Positions 26,169 through 34,306 of a stretch of 64,000 nt of DNA are shown here, one piece after another. The notes beneath the pieces were generated by a model. That model ran no database searches, was not told where the DNA came from, and saw only the letters and a program-made list of their open reading frames with translations. The stretch spans positions 1,488,001 through 1,552,000 of the forward strand of contig NZ_JAWQJT010000003.1 of the NCBI RefSeq assembly GCF_033441515.1, in the 5' to 3' direction. A program made the translations under genes and the position numbers. The DNA comes from Amycolatopsis solani (GTDB lineage: Bacteria > Actinomycetota > Actinomycetes > Mycobacteriales > Pseudonocardiaceae). Each line of letters begins with the position of its first letter. The first letter of the stretch is position 1.

Positions 26169-27007
26169 ACCTCTCCCCCTTGTCCACACTCCAAATGGCA
26201 GTCCAGTTGTGGCCGAAGAATTGCACGGGAAGTGTCGTACATGGCGTCGAATAATCCTGGAATTCGCCGCAAAGCGAGGGTCAGCCAGTTGAACGAAGGC
26301 AAACTGAGGTAGCGCGAGTCCCGACCCGCTAGCAACGAAACTACGTAGTGTGCATGATAGGAGGCCACAACCGAGATGTCGGCGGCCAGGCCGGAGGCGA
26401 CAAAATCCTGCTCACCAAGGCCGTAGATTCGCTGAGTTTCTTCGTCGGTAAGATCCAACCAGTTGTCGAGGTCACGCTTCTGTTCGACGCTGAACAACGT
26501 CTTGCAGTCATGGCAAGCCGTCTCACCCGGGAGGTAAGCGTAAACCTCCCCACCCATGCCGGTGCGAAAAACCGATCCGAACACGACCGGCACGCGCTTC
26601 GCCACACAGACGGAATTCACGAAGCTTCGAGCAGGCGAATTGTCGACCGCACACAGGACGACGTCCGCCTCCCCGACGTCCTCTGGGAAGCCGGGATCCG
26701 CAAGAACGTCCCCGCCGACTCGCTCGATCCGGTAGGCAGGATTGCGGTCGAGCAGCCAGTCCCGGGCGATGTCCGTCTTCAGCCGCCCCAGATCGGCTCG
26801 CCGGGCGGGGTGCTTCACCAGGTTGACCGCTTCCAGGCGATCCGGGTCGTACAACGACCAGCGACCTATACCGGTCATGCCAAGGCGTTCGAGCACAACA
26901 GCTCCGCCACTGCCCAAACCGACCACGACAATCTTCTTGTCCGCGAGCCGCGAGGTGTCAATCAAGTAGTCGATCCGGGTGGTGTCCAGTTGCACATCAG
27001 AGGTCAT
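26165..27007 (-). CDS. E1/ThiF-like adenylyltransferase
   Basis: 280 residues of the ubiquitin-activating/ThiF-MoeB fold. The ATP-binding motif VVVGLGSGG (27-35), the DPDRLEAVNL stretch (54-63), Lys77-Asp79 and AVDNS (120-124) match E1-like enzymes that adenylate the C-terminus of a ubiquitin-like protein. A zinc site is likely from C165-HD-C168 and C270/C274. C134 is a possible transfer Cys but I cannot assign it. The ATG lies inside the end of the E2-like gene (11-bp overlap) and the stop overlaps the JAMM gene. Confidence 0.88.
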   Translation of the reverse strand: MTSDVQLDTTRIDYLIDTSRLADKKIVVVGLGSGGAVVLERLGMTGIGRWSLYDPDRLEAVNLVKHPARRADLGRLKTDIARDWLLDRNPAYRIERVGGDVLADPGFPEDVGEADVVLCAVDNSPARSFVNSVCVAKRVPVVFGSVFRTGMGGEVYAYLPGETACHDCKTLFSVEQKRDLDNWLDLTDEETQRIYGLGEQDFVASGLAADISVVASYHAHYVVSLLAGRDSRYLSLPSFNWLTLALRRIPGLFDAMYDTSRAILRPQLDCHLECGQGGEV

Positions 27008-27452
27008 GCCACCATTTCCTCACGTTGTATACGGTCCCGTGCCGATGCTGTTCCGGACCAGGCCAGATGCGCCGAATAAGGAAGACCTCGTACTTGTTCA
27101 ACCAGAGTGCAGACTTCGCTACAAGGAAGGCCAGTGACATATATGATTGCCACTGGTTGGAGCGCATCACGCACAAGCTCTTGCCAATCATGTGTGGATT
27201 CGATGTCGGCACCCAGCCTGAGGGCTCGACATCGGGCAGCACATGAGGATACGAAGATTCAGCAACGACTTTGATGCCGTAGGATTTCCCCGCGAACGTG
27301 CGCAAGGTTCCGGTCGCCACCGCGAACCGTCCGTGCTTGCCGTTTCCAACGATCGTGAACTGCGGAAAGTGCTGGAGCAAGATGGCTCTCTCGGCCGCGA
27401 GCCGGTCACCCTCGGACGCCACCAGAAGAGACCTGGTCACCTGGAAATTCAT
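26997..27452 (-). CDS. E2-like ubiquitin-conjugating fold protein
   Basis: 151 residues with the order of E2 features. An N-terminal helix is followed by strands FTIVGN, HGRFAVATGTL and YGIKVVAE, then the SYPHVLPDVEP loop (67-77) that corresponds to the YPxxPP turn. An HPN-like stretch (NPHM, 85-88) precedes the candidate catalytic Cys94 (SLCVMRSNQW), and a helix (SLAFLVAKSALWLNKYEVF) follows. It would receive a ubiquitin-like protein from the E1 as a thioester. Its ATG overlaps the stop of the 58-aa gene (ATGA). GC content is visibly lower here than in the surrounding chromosome. Confidence 0.8.
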   Translation of the reverse strand: MNFQVTRSLLVASEGDRLAAERAILLQHFPQFTIVGNGKHGRFAVATGTLRTFAGKSYGIKVVAESSYPHVLPDVEPSGWVPTSNPHMIGKSLCVMRSNQWQSYMSLAFLVAKSALWLNKYEVFLIRRIWPGPEQHRHGTVYNVRKWWHDL

Positions 27453-27625
27453 CTCCGATCCCGGCCGTACTCGCCCTTTTGATCCGAGATCCCCGCGATG
27501 GACTTCCCTGCTCCGACAGCGGGCGCTTTGCCAACGGCATGGATGTTCCCCGATGAGTCGATCTCGACAAGATCTGCATCACCCAGGGACGAGAGCAGCC
27601 GCTCGGCCTCGTCTCTACTGGTCAT
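27449..27625 (-). CDS. 58-aa protein, first gene of the E1-E2-JAMM operon
   Basis: 58 residues: an N-terminal helix (SRDEAERLLSSLG), a strand (DLVEIDSSGNIHAV) and a charged Gly-containing C-terminus ending YGRDRR. GAGAGG six bases before the ATG at 27625 supports this start over an ATG 24 codons upstream. Its stop overlaps the E2-like gene. In related operons the first gene encodes the ubiquitin-like modifier, but this protein starts with a helix, is short for a beta-grasp fold and has no C-terminal Gly-Gly. Modifier, adaptor or regulator all remain possible. Confidence 0.65.
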   Translation of the reverse strand: MTSRDEAERLLSSLGDADLVEIDSSGNIHAVGKAPAVGAGKSIAGISDQKGEYGRDRR

Positions 27626-27980
27626 GGACAACCTCTCAAACAGTCGATGATCCACCGTGCAATTCGATCCCGCCCCAGTGGTCGCCAGGCACGGCATGAA
27701 CGTTACGGTTTATGGATCCCTATCATCGACTTCACCCGATAAACCCGGCGGAAACTATCCCACCACCGCTTGGATTGCACGACGTCACACTGTCGAGAGC
27801 AAGAATAGATCTTGAAGGTAGTTTTGACTGCTTCACCGGCAGCCTGCTAGCTCCGGGAAGAGGACCACACCTGCGCCGCGACGGTTCGCGAGGGTGGATC
27901 ACGGTACCCGGGAGTTCCGTAGCAGAAGCCGGGGGAAAACCGGATGGGCCCGCCCCGCGAACCGGGCGAGACTGGAACCC
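27626..27980. other. AT-richer divergent intergenic region
   Basis: About 355 bp between the minus-strand E1-E2-JAMM operon and the plus-strand sensor kinase. Bases to about 27850 share the lower GC of the operon and then return to the chromosomal level, so the boundary of a transferred segment may lie here. It must hold both promoters. A 90-codon plus-strand frame at 27712 has no ribosome site or coding character. No tRNA, integrase or att-like repeat is visible. Confidence 0.6.
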
Positions 27981-29249
27981 GTGACCAGCCTCGACCTACC
28001 CCGCCCCCACCCGCTCCGCCGGGTCTTCGGCCCCCTCGCGGCGCGGGACTTCTGGGCCGAGTACGCCTGGCTGTGGCTCGCCGGCCCGCTCAGCCTGTTC
28101 TCCCTCTTCACCTTCCTCGTCCTCGTCTTCACCGGCCTCTGGCTGACGCCGGTCCTGCTCGGCTTCCTCGTCATCGCCGGCGCGCTCCTCTACGCCCGCG
28201 CCCTCGGCGCCGCCCACCGCGGCCTGGCGAAAGCGCTGCTCGGCGTGAGCGTGCCCGCCCCGCGCCGTCCCGAGCTGAAGCCCGGGCTCTGGAGCTGGGT
28301 GAAGGCCCGCGTCGGCGATCCGGCGGGCTGGCGCACGGCCGGCTACCTGCTGATCCGCTTCCCGCTGACCATCGCGGGCCTCTTCACCGTCTTCTTCGGG
28401 ACGGTCTACGGCGTCACCGCGACGACGTTCGCCGTCCTCTGGTTCCCGCTCGGCGAACGGACTCTGCCCGTCTTCGACATCAGCGCCGACAGCTGGGCCG
28501 GGGCGCTCGCCTGGTCGGCGTCGGGGCTGCTGGTGCTCGTGGTGCTGCCGTGGGTGACCCACGCCTTCACCGCGCTCGACCGGCTGCTCGTCGTCGGCCT
28601 GCTCGGGGAGCGCGTGCTGTCGGAACGGGTCCGCGACCTCGAAGAGAGCCGCGCGACCGCCGTCGAGGACGCCGCGCTGCGGTTGCGGCGCATCGAACGC
28701 GATCTCCACGACGGCGCTCAGGCCCAGCTCGTCGCGCTGTCGATGAAGCTCGGCCTGGCCAAGGAGGAGCTCGAAGGCGTCGACCTCCCCCAGGTGAAGG
28801 AGCTGGTCACGGCCGCGCACGCCAACGCGAAGCAGGCCCTGACCGAACTGCGCGACCTCGCCCGCGGCATCCACCCCGCCGCGCTGGACGCGGGACTCGA
28901 CGTCGCGCTCGCCACGCTCGTCGCGACGTCCGGGATCGACGCGCGGGTCGCCGTGCGGCTGCCGCGCCGTCCACCGCCGTCGCTGGAGACGATCGTCTAC
29001 TTCAGCGCCGCCGAGCTGCTCACCAACGCCGCGAAGCACGGCGGGACGACGTCCGTCGAAGTCACGGAGGAGCGCGGCGTCCTGTGGCTGAGCGTGCGCG
29101 ACGACGGGGGTGGCGGCGCCCGGATCGTGGCCGGTGGCGGGCTGGCCGGCGTCGCCGAACGGCTGCGGACGGTCGACGGCGAGCTGGCCGTCACGAGCCC
29201 GGCGGGTGGTCCGACCGAAGTGATCGCACGGGTGCCGCTGCCCCGCTAG
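27981..29249 (+). CDS. Two-component sensor histidine kinase (NarL-type)
   Basis: 422 residues. Hydrophobic segments at about 28-65, 110-150 and 175-200 form an N-terminal sensor with a DUF1707/sensor-domain-like layout. It is followed by the HisKA_3 box RRIERDLHDGAQAQLVALSMKL, in which the His is the phosphorylation site, and an HATPase domain with N-box ELLTNAAKHG and G-box GGLAGVAERL. It phosphorylates the response regulator encoded 9 bp downstream. The GTG start at 27981 is set by the start of conserved sequence. The signal is unknown. Confidence 0.88.
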   Translation: MTSLDLPRPHPLRRVFGPLAARDFWAEYAWLWLAGPLSLFSLFTFLVLVFTGLWLTPVLLGFLVIAGALLYARALGAAHRGLAKALLGVSVPAPRRPELKPGLWSWVKARVGDPAGWRTAGYLLIRFPLTIAGLFTVFFGTVYGVTATTFAVLWFPLGERTLPVFDISADSWAGALAWSASGLLVLVVLPWVTHAFTALDRLLVVGLLGERVLSERVRDLEESRATAVEDAALRLRRIERDLHDGAQAQLVALSMKLGLAKEELEGVDLPQVKELVTAAHANAKQALTELRDLARGIHPAALDAGLDVALATLVATSGIDARVAVRLPRRPPPSLETIVYFSAAELLTNAAKHGGTTSVEVTEERGVLWLSVRDDGGGGARIVAGGGLAGVAERLRTVDGELAVTSPAGGPTEVIARVPLPR

Positions 29250-29258
29250 GGTCGCGGC

Positions 29259-29903
29259 ATGCGGATCGTCATCGCGGAGGACTCCACCATCCTGCGCCAG
29301 GGCCTCGTCGAGCTGCTGACCTTCCGCGGCCACGAAGTCGTCGCCGCGGTGAAGGACGCCGACGCGCTGCGGACCGCCGTCGAAAGCCACACCCCCGATG
29401 TGTCCATTGTGGACATCCGGATGCCGCCGACGCACACCGATGAAGGCCTGCGGGCCGCGATCGCGCTGCGCGGCGAGCTCCCGGGCTGCGCCATCCTGCT
29501 GTTCTCCCAGTACGTCGAGACGAAGTACGCCGCGCAGCTGCTGGCCGACCGCGCCGGCGGCGTCGGTTACCTGCTGAAGGACCGCGTCGCGGAGGTGTCG
29601 GACTTCCTCGACGCGCTGCGCCGGGTCGCGGACGGCGAAACGGTGCTCGACCCCGAAGTCGTCAGCCAGCTGTTCTCCGCGACGCGCCAGACCGACGCAC
29701 TCGGCGGCCTCACCCCGCGGGAACGCGAAGTGCTGGGCTTGATGGCCGAAGGCCGGTCGAACTCGGCGATCGCGGCGAAGCTGTTCCTGTCGGCCGGTTC
29801 CGTGGAGAAGTACGTGACGTCGATCTTCGGCAAGCTCGGCCTGCCACCGTCCGAAGGGGACAATCGCCGGGTGCTCGCGGTGCTGCGCTACCTCGACTCC
29901 TGA
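29259..29903 (+). CDS. LuxR/NarL-family response regulator
   Basis: 214 residues: a receiver domain with acidic pocket E7/D8 and phospho-acceptor Asp52 (VSIVDIRMP), the KDRV motif with its conserved Lys near residue 107, and a C-terminal LuxR helix-turn-helix (LTPREREVLGLMAEGRSNSAIAAKLFLS). It works with the adjacent kinase as a DNA-binding regulator; targets are unknown. Confidence 0.92.
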   Translation: MRIVIAEDSTILRQGLVELLTFRGHEVVAAVKDADALRTAVESHTPDVSIVDIRMPPTHTDEGLRAAIALRGELPGCAILLFSQYVETKYAAQLLADRAGGVGYLLKDRVAEVSDFLDALRRVADGETVLDPEVVSQLFSATRQTDALGGLTPREREVLGLMAEGRSNSAIAAKLFLSAGSVEKYVTSIFGKLGLPPSEGDNRRVLAVLRYLDS

Positions 29904-29920
29904 GGCTTACGCTGGGAGCC

Positions 29921-30331
29921 ATGTACTCCACCGAGATCGAGGTCCGCACCGGCTCCGACGCCGTCGTCCACGACCTCACCCGCGAAGCCGAGGCCTTCCT
30001 GCGCGACGCCGACGCGGCCGACGGGCTGCTGCACGTGTGGGTGCCGCACGCCACCGCCGGGCTGGCGATCCTGGAGACCGGCGCCGGCAGCGACGAAGAC
30101 CTGCTGACCGCCCTCGACGAGCTCCTCCCCCGCGACGGCCGCTGGCGGCACCGGCACGGGAGCCCGGGTCACGGCCGTGACCACGTGCTCCCGGCGCTGG
30201 TGCCGCCGTACGCGACGATCCCGGTGCTCGGCGGCGTGCTCGCGCTGGGCACCTGGCAGTCGATCTGCCTAGTGGACACCAACCTCGACAACCCGGTCCG
30301 CAAGGTGCGGTTCAGCCTGCTCGCGGGCTGA
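29921..30331 (+). CDS. YjbQ family (UPF0047) protein
   Basis: 136 residues with the YjbQ signature HATAGLAILETG (49-60), a conserved His cluster (RHRHGSPGHGRDH) and GVLALGTWQSICLVD near residue 105. Members show weak thiamine-phosphate synthase activity, but the physiological role is uncertain. GGGAG precedes the ATG. The last 63 bp overlap the converging permease gene at 30269, a long convergent overlap. Confidence 0.88.
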   Translation: MYSTEIEVRTGSDAVVHDLTREAEAFLRDADAADGLLHVWVPHATAGLAILETGAGSDEDLLTALDELLPRDGRWRHRHGSPGHGRDHVLPALVPPYATIPVLGGVLALGTWQSICLVDTNLDNPVRKVRFSLLAG

Positions 30332-31273
30332 GCGGCCCGGCCACAGCGTCACCAGCAGGCCCGCGGCGAGCAGCGCGCCCAGCACCCAGAGGCCGGTCGT
30401 GACGTCGGGTGCGTCCGGCACGCCCTGCAGCAGGCTGCGCAGGCCCTCGGTCGAGAAGCGGAACGGCGTCCACGACCAGAGCAGCGCGCGGTAGGCCGGG
30501 TTCAGCAGCTCCGGCACCTGCCCGGCGACCGCGGGCGCGACCAGGTACAGCGGCCCCAGCACGGCCATCGCGCGCAGGCCGAGCAGGCGCAGCATCCCGG
30601 CCTGCACCGCTGCGAACGCCGTCGCCGAGAGGAAGACGAAGCCGAGCACCCCGGCGTCCAGCGGCAGCGCGGAGTCCCACAGCGCGAAGAACCCGGCCAC
30701 GACCGCCGCGAGCAGCACGCCGACGCCGACGACCTGCGTGAACCGCGATCCGGTGCCCGGCACGCGGCCGGTCCGCTTGGCCAGCTGCGTCAGGCCGAGG
30801 CCGGCGACCAGCGCGCCGATCCAGGCCAGCGCGGACGCGGCCAGCGGCGCGGTGCGGCCGGCCAGGCTCACCGGGTGCAGCACCTCCTGCTTCGGCGCGC
30901 CGGCCAGCGCGGTCGCGGCGCCGGTCAGCGCCTGCTGCGCGACCTGCGTGCCGGCCGGGTTGACCGCGCCCGACGTCACCACCGTCGCGACCGGTCCCGG
31001 CCCGAGTTCGAGCACGCCGTAGACCTTCTTGTCCGCCAGCAGCTGCCGCGCTTCGGCCGGGCTCGCGACGGTCCAGGCGAGCTGGCCCCCGCCGTGCGCG
31101 GCGATGCGCTGGGCGATTTCGGGCGGCGCGGCGACGGCGACCGGGACGCCGTCCGGCGCGACCGTGGCCTGCGCGCCGAAGGTGAGGAAACCGAGCACCA
31201 CCGCCACCAGCGCGCCGGCCAGGGCGGCGATCAGGGCGAGCGCCCCGGTGGGGCGCCGGGCAGGACCGGTCAT
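30269..31273 (-). CDS. ABC-2/YhgE-like membrane protein
   Basis: 334 residues with one N-terminal helix (about 13-33), an extracytoplasmic domain of about 110 residues and five to six C-terminal helices, as in YhgE/Pip and DUF3533-type ABC-2 permease relatives. No ATPase gene is next to it. ATG 31273 has GGAGG six bases upstream. The gap to the divergent HAD gene carries two palindromes that may be operators, so regulation by an unlinked repressor is likely. Confidence 0.75.
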   Translation of the reverse strand: MTGPARRPTGALALIAALAGALVAVVLGFLTFGAQATVAPDGVPVAVAAPPEIAQRIAAHGGGQLAWTVASPAEARQLLADKKVYGVLELGPGPVATVVTSGAVNPAGTQVAQQALTGAATALAGAPKQEVLHPVSLAGRTAPLAASALAWIGALVAGLGLTQLAKRTGRVPGTGSRFTQVVGVGVLLAAVVAGFFALWDSALPLDAGVLGFVFLSATAFAAVQAGMLRLLGLRAMAVLGPLYLVAPAVAGQVPELLNPAYRALLWSWTPFRFSTEGLRSLLQGVPDAPDVTTGLWVLGALLAAGLLVTLWPGRSAREQAEPHLADRVVEVGVH

Positions 31274-31300
31274 GACCAACCTCCAGTTATTCGTCGCTTG

Positions 31301-31347
31301 TTGAATTCAAGCTAAGGCCGCACTCCCAAGAAGTCAACACGTGTTGA
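31301..31347. promoter_or_regulatory. Two palindromes in a divergent promoter region
   Basis: TTGAATTCAA (31301-31310) and TCAACACGTGTTGA (31334-31347) are perfect palindromes 23 bp apart. Both share a GTTGAAT half-site. They lie between the ABC-2-like permease gene and the HAD gene and look like operators of a TetR- or MarR-type repressor, none of which is encoded nearby. Confidence 0.6.
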
Positions 31348-31360
31348 ATAGTGGCGCCGG

Positions 31361-31366
31361 TAACCT
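31361..31366 (+). promoter_or_regulatory. -10 hexamer TAACCT of a leaderless promoter
   Basis: TAACCT ends 7 bases before the GTG start at 31374, and no ribosome site is present, so transcription probably begins at the start codon. Confidence 0.6.
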
Positions 31367-31373
31367 CGATCTC

Positions 31374-32069
31374 GTGACGAAGAAGCGGCTGGTGCTCTGG
31401 GACATCGACCACACCCTCGTGGACTTCACCGAACTGGGTTCGGCCTGGTACGCGACGGCGTTCACCGCCGCGACCGGGGCCACCCTGCGCGTCAACCCGG
31501 TGTTCGGGGGCCGCACGGAGCTCGCCACGACGACCGACCTGCTCACCGCGAACGGCTTCGAAGCCGCGCAGGAGACGATCCAAGCGCTGTTCAAGGCCCT
31601 GGTGGCGGAGTCCGAACGCGCGGCGCACCGCTTCCCGGCCGAGGCCCGCGTGCTGCCCGGCGCGGCCGAGGCGCTGAGCGAGTTCGCCGGGCACGACGGC
31701 GTCGTCCAGACGCTGGTCACCGGCAACCTGCCGGAGATCTCCCGGCACAAGCTCGCCGCGTTCGGCCTGCAGGAGCACCTCGACCTGGAGATCGGCGGCT
31801 ACGGCACGCTCTCGGTGCACCGCCCGGACCTGGTGCCGCACGCGGTGGGGCTGGCAGCGGCCAAGCACGGCACCGAGTTCGAAGCCGACGAGGTCGTCGT
31901 CATCGGCGACACCCCCAACGACGTCAAAGCCGCGCTGGACAACGGCGCGGTCTCCATCGCCGTCGCGACCGGTCACTTCTCGGCCGAGGAACTGGCGGCG
32001 GCGGGCGCGCACACCGTCCTGCCGGACCTGGCCGACACCGACGCCGTCCGCGCCGCCGTCCTCGGCTGA
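31374..32069 (+). CDS. HAD-superfamily hydrolase (phosphoglycolate phosphatase-like)
   Basis: 231 residues with HAD motif I (LWDIDHTLVD, nucleophile D10 and D12), motif II Thr in VTGNLP, and motif IV IGDTPNDVKAA. A helical cap lies between about 17 and 85. It would dephosphorylate a small phosphorylated metabolite; the substrate is not readable. The GTG start is chosen from the position of motif I and the leaderless -10 hexamer. Confidence 0.85.
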   Translation: MTKKRLVLWDIDHTLVDFTELGSAWYATAFTAATGATLRVNPVFGGRTELATTTDLLTANGFEAAQETIQALFKALVAESERAAHRFPAEARVLPGAAEALSEFAGHDGVVQTLVTGNLPEISRHKLAAFGLQEHLDLEIGGYGTLSVHRPDLVPHAVGLAAAKHGTEFEADEVVVIGDTPNDVKAALDNGAVSIAVATGHFSAEELAAAGAHTVLPDLADTDAVRAAVLG

Positions 32070-32182
32070 CGTTGTCCTCCTGAGGAGGGGGATACCCCTC
32101 AGCCGAAAGGACGACTCCCCTAGGGGAAATCTCCGTCTGCTGCCCGATGCCCACGGCGACCGCCGCTCGCCAGACTCTTCCC

Positions 32183-34306
32183 ATGACTCAAACAGGGGCG
32201 GCGGGCAAGCTCGCCGGAGGGGGACGCGTCCGGGGAACGGTCGCGGTGCTCAGACAGCGTCTCCCGTTCACCAGCACCGTGACGGCGGCCATGCTGGTGC
32301 TCGCCGTCGCGTCCGGCGCGCTCTGGAACGCGGCCGAAGACCGCGCGGCCTACCCGTTCATCGCCTACGGATTGCCGTCGCTGGAGGCGGGCCGGTGGTG
32401 GACCATGATCACCGGGCCGTTTTTCGCCGTCATCCCTTGGTACTACCTCCCGATGGTCGGCAGCTTCGCGCTCTTCGCCGGCTTCGCCGAGTGGCAGCTG
32501 GGCACGCGGCGCGCGATGGCCGTGACCATCGGCGGCCAGGTCGCCGCCGTCCTCGTCGCGACCCAGTTCCTCGCGCTGTGCCGCAATTCCGGCTGGCTGT
32601 GGGCCGAGCGGGTCGCGGGCAGCCTCGACGTCGGGTTCTCCGGCGGCGCGCTCGCCGCGGTCGCGGTCGCCAGCGCGACGCTGCGTCCGCCGTGGGCGCT
32701 GCGGTTGCGGGCCGGGCTGTGCGTGTACGCCGGCGTCGCGATCGTCTACGTCGGCACGCTGGCCGACCTCGTGCACTTCTTCGCGCTGCTGCTGGCGATC
32801 CCGCTCGGCAAGCGGCTCGTCGGCGGCCGGCGTGCGGACGAAGCTTCCGGTCCGAACCTGCGTGAGTGGCGGCTGCTGACCGTGGCCGGCCTGCTGCTGC
32901 TCACCGTGGCCGAGATCGTGATGTTCCTGGTGCCCGGCGACGGCCCGTTCGGCTCGGCGGAAGGGGTTTCGCTGTCGGCGCCGGAGCTGGCGATCCTCGT
33001 GGTGCTCGTGGTGCCGATGCTCAACGGGCTGCGCCGGGGCGGGCGCGTCGCGTGGCGCTGGGCCGTCGCGCTGTCGGCTTTCGTCACGCTGCAAGGGTTC
33101 GCCGTCGCCACGCTCGTCGGGCTGGCCGACGTCTTCGGCGGGGACTACGACGTCGAAGGCCTGCCGCTGTTCTTCGTCGACAATCTCTTGTGGACGGTCG
33201 AGCTGGGTGTCCTGATCGCCGCGCGCCACGCGTTCCGCGTGCCTTCGCGACGCCGGCTGCGGCGGCACGCGCAGGGCCCGGGGCCCGCGCTGGCCCGTTC
33301 GCTCCTGGGCCGCCACGGCGGCAGCACGCTGTCGTGGATGACGACCTGGCCGCGCAACACCTACTTCGTCCGCGAGGACGGCCGGTCCTACCTCGCCTAC
33401 CGGCGGCACGCGGGAGTCGCGGTCGCGCTCGGCGACCCGATCGCGCCCGACGGCACCGCGGCGGCGACCGTCACCGAATTCACGACGATGTGCGAGAACT
33501 CCGGCCTGGTGCCGTGCGTGTTTTCGGCGACGGAGGCCACCGTCGCGGCGACGCGCGAGCTGGGCTGGCAGCACGTCCAGGTCGCCGAGGACAACGTGCT
33601 GGACCTCGACGGCCTCGAGTTCCGCGGCAAGGCGTGGCAGGACGTCCGGTCCGCGCTCAACAAGGCCGCCAAGCAGCAGATCGACTTCCGGCTGGTTCGC
33701 TTGGCCGACCAGCCGGAACCCATCCTTGCCCAAGTCCGGGCGCTCTCGGAGGAGTGGATCGCCGACAAGGGCATGCCGGAGATGGGGTTCACCCTCGGCG
33801 GGCTCGACGAGGCGATGGACCCCGCCACCCGGGTCGGCCTCGCGGTCGACGCGGAGGGCACCGTCCACGGCGTGACGTCGTGGCTCCCGGTCCACACGGG
33901 CGCGGGCAAGATCGGCGGCTGGACGCTCGACGTCATGCGCCGCAGCGCGCACGGCTTCCGCCCGGTGATGGAGTTCCTCATCGCGTCGGCCTGCGTGGCG
34001 TTCCGGGAAGAAGGCGCGCGGTTCGTCTCGCTTTCGGGCGCGCCGCTGGCCCGCAGCGGCTCCGGCCCGGCGCGGCCGGTGGACCGGGTGCTGGAGTCGC
34101 TGGGCCGCGTGATGGAGCCGTACTACGGGTTCCGGTCGCTGCACGCGTTCAAGGCGAAGTTCCAGCCGCGGCACGTCCCGCTGTACCTGGCGTTCCGCGA
34201 CGAAGCCGACCTGCCCCGGATCGGGCTGGCGCTGAGCCGGGCGTACCTGCCGGACGTGCGGCTGCGGCAGCTGGCGAAGCTGGTCAGTAGCTCTCGGGCA
34301 CGCTGA
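32183..34306 (+). CDS. MprF-like aminoacyl-phosphatidylglycerol synthase (DUF2156)
   Basis: 707 residues. The N-terminal part has six to seven membrane helices in a rhomboid-like layout (about 25-220) and further helices to about 345. The C-terminal half is the soluble DUF2156 GNAT-like domain (FVREDGRSYLAYRRHAGVAVALGDPI, then KAWQDVRSALNKAAK and GFRPVMEFLIAS). MprF/LysX-type proteins transfer an amino acid from aminoacyl-tRNA to phosphatidylglycerol, lowering membrane charge and raising resistance to cationic peptides. There is no lysyl-tRNA synthetase domain. The start is uncertain: ATG 32183 or ATG 32147, neither with a clear ribosome site. Confidence 0.82.
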   Translation: MTQTGAAGKLAGGGRVRGTVAVLRQRLPFTSTVTAAMLVLAVASGALWNAAEDRAAYPFIAYGLPSLEAGRWWTMITGPFFAVIPWYYLPMVGSFALFAGFAEWQLGTRRAMAVTIGGQVAAVLVATQFLALCRNSGWLWAERVAGSLDVGFSGGALAAVAVASATLRPPWALRLRAGLCVYAGVAIVYVGTLADLVHFFALLLAIPLGKRLVGGRRADEASGPNLREWRLLTVAGLLLLTVAEIVMFLVPGDGPFGSAEGVSLSAPELAILVVLVVPMLNGLRRGGRVAWRWAVALSAFVTLQGFAVATLVGLADVFGGDYDVEGLPLFFVDNLLWTVELGVLIAARHAFRVPSRRRLRRHAQGPGPALARSLLGRHGGSTLSWMTTWPRNTYFVREDGRSYLAYRRHAGVAVALGDPIAPDGTAAATVTEFTTMCENSGLVPCVFSATEATVAATRELGWQHVQVAEDNVLDLDGLEFRGKAWQDVRSALNKAAKQQIDFRLVRLADQPEPILAQVRALSEEWIADKGMPEMGFTLGGLDEAMDPATRVGLAVDAEGTVHGVTSWLPVHTGAGKIGGWTLDVMRRSAHGFRPVMEFLIASACVAFREEGARFVSLSGAPLARSGSGPARPVDRVLESLGRVMEPYYGFRSLHAFKAKFQPRHVPLYLAFRDEADLPRIGLALSRAYLPDVRLRQLAKLVSSSRAR

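Noticed and set aside
24058..27980. Prophage or IS border around the conjugation operon
   Set aside because: No transposase, integrase, tRNA gene or flanking direct repeat could be found despite the GC shift.
27712..27984. 90-codon plus-strand frame before the kinase gene, considered as a possible missing ubiquitin-like protein
   Set aside because: It has no ribosome site, no beta-grasp pattern, no C-terminal Gly motif, and points away from the operon.
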